A stretch of 6,596 nucleotides of DNA from JBBDRV01 sp040905285 (GTDB lineage Bacteria > Bacteroidota > Rhodothermia > Balneolales > Balneolaceae). A model generated the notes under the pieces. That model saw only the letters and a list, made by a program, of their open reading frames with translations, searched no databases and was not told the DNA's origin. Made by a program: the position numbers and the translations under genes. The stretch lies in the NCBI GenBank assembly GCA_040905285.1, contig JBBDRV010000129.1:1-6596 (forward strand), given 5' to 3'. Below are positions 6,341 through 6,596 of this stretch, in pieces. Each line of letters opens with the position of its first letter. The stretch's first letter is position 1.

Positions 6341-6596
6341 TTGGAAAACGTCTTTGCAAAACCAGTATTTTCTCCGGTTTCAATTATCCTCGCTGTATTA
6401 TTCTCGGTTACCGGCTGCACTTCGGACTCTGAAGAATCCCGGGACGCGCTTTTTGAAGCTGTCCCCCCCGCTGTCTCGAATGTCAACTTTTCCAACGAGC
6501 TTCACTACGATAATGACTTCAACCTACTGACGTACAAGGATTTCTATGCGGGCGGCGGTGTGGCGCTGGGAGACCTGAACAACGACGGCCTTCCGG
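6341..6596 (+). CDS. CRTAC1/VCBS-repeat lipoprotein, N-terminus (3' partial)
   Basis: The frame is open from after a TAA at 6323-6325 to the window end, giving 85 codons. There is no ATG or GTG before the conserved part; TTG at 6341 is the only reasonable start, with only weak purine-rich sequence upstream. The product begins with a lipoprotein signal peptide: a short n-region with K7, a hydrophobic core SIILAVLFS and the lipobox VTGC with C26 as the lipidated residue. The mature protein starts CTSDSEE; acidic residues right after the cysteine are, in Bacteroidota, associated with export to the cell surface. Next come VNFSNEL, DFN-LLTYKDFYAGGGVALGD and LNNDGLP, the typical N-terminal blade of large VCBS/FG-GAP (CRTAC1-like) proteins of this lineage, often around 1,100 residues. 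It is transcribed divergently from the ligase operon. A C7 run (6463-6469) lies in codons 41-43. Family assignment is good; the start is moderately sure. Confidence 0.82.
   Translation, partial: MENVFAKPVFSPVSIILAVLFSVTGCTSDSEESRDALFEAVPPAVSNVNFSNELHYDNDFNLLTYKDFYAGGGVALGDLNNDGLP

Overview
The window looks like a slice of a bacterial chromosome from a Gram-negative lineage, with about even GC by eye. A Bacteroidota/Balneolota/Rhodothermota-type organism fits best. The reasons are a large-type CRTAC1/VCBS-repeat lipoprotein with a lipobox followed by acidic residues, little or no Shine-Dalgarno sequence in front of most starts, and one sequence that resembles the TTTG / TAnnTTTG promoter of that group. 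This placement is an inference; no rRNA or other marker gene is present.

Layout. (1) Positions 1-2025, + strand: the 3' part of a CRTAC1-like secreted protein with FG-GAP/VCBS repeats and a C-terminal ASPIC/UnbV domain. It is coupled by an ATGA overlap to an eight-helix-type NqrB/RnfD-like membrane protein. This is the UnbV-UnbU pair best known from enediyne antibiotic clusters, but no polyketide synthase is visible here. (2) Positions 2044-5895, - strand: a tight three-gene operon read in the order asparagine-synthetase-like ligase, radical SAM enzyme, and FAD-dependent halogenase-like oxidoreductase. The gaps are 9 and 0 bases. It converges tail to tail with the UnbU-like gene across 18 bases. 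(3) Positions 5896-6340: a gene-poor divergent control region of about 445 bases. It holds a perfect 12-bp dyad, a 24-bp tandem duplication, a 9-bp palindrome, an imperfect hairpin and promoter-like elements for both directions. (4) Position 6341 to the end, + strand: the 5' end of a second CRTAC1/VCBS-repeat protein, a probable outer-membrane lipoprotein starting at TTG.

How the genes may work together. The three minus-strand enzymes would respectively activate a carboxylate with ATP and form an amide, carry out radical chemistry, and do flavin-dependent halogenation or oxidation. This is a typical natural-product tailoring set. They are bracketed by exported ASPIC/VCBS proteins and a membrane protein that could serve export, redox or self-protection. 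The substrate and product cannot be read from the sequence. The whole set is a candidate uncharacterised biosynthetic or modification locus whose ends lie outside the window.
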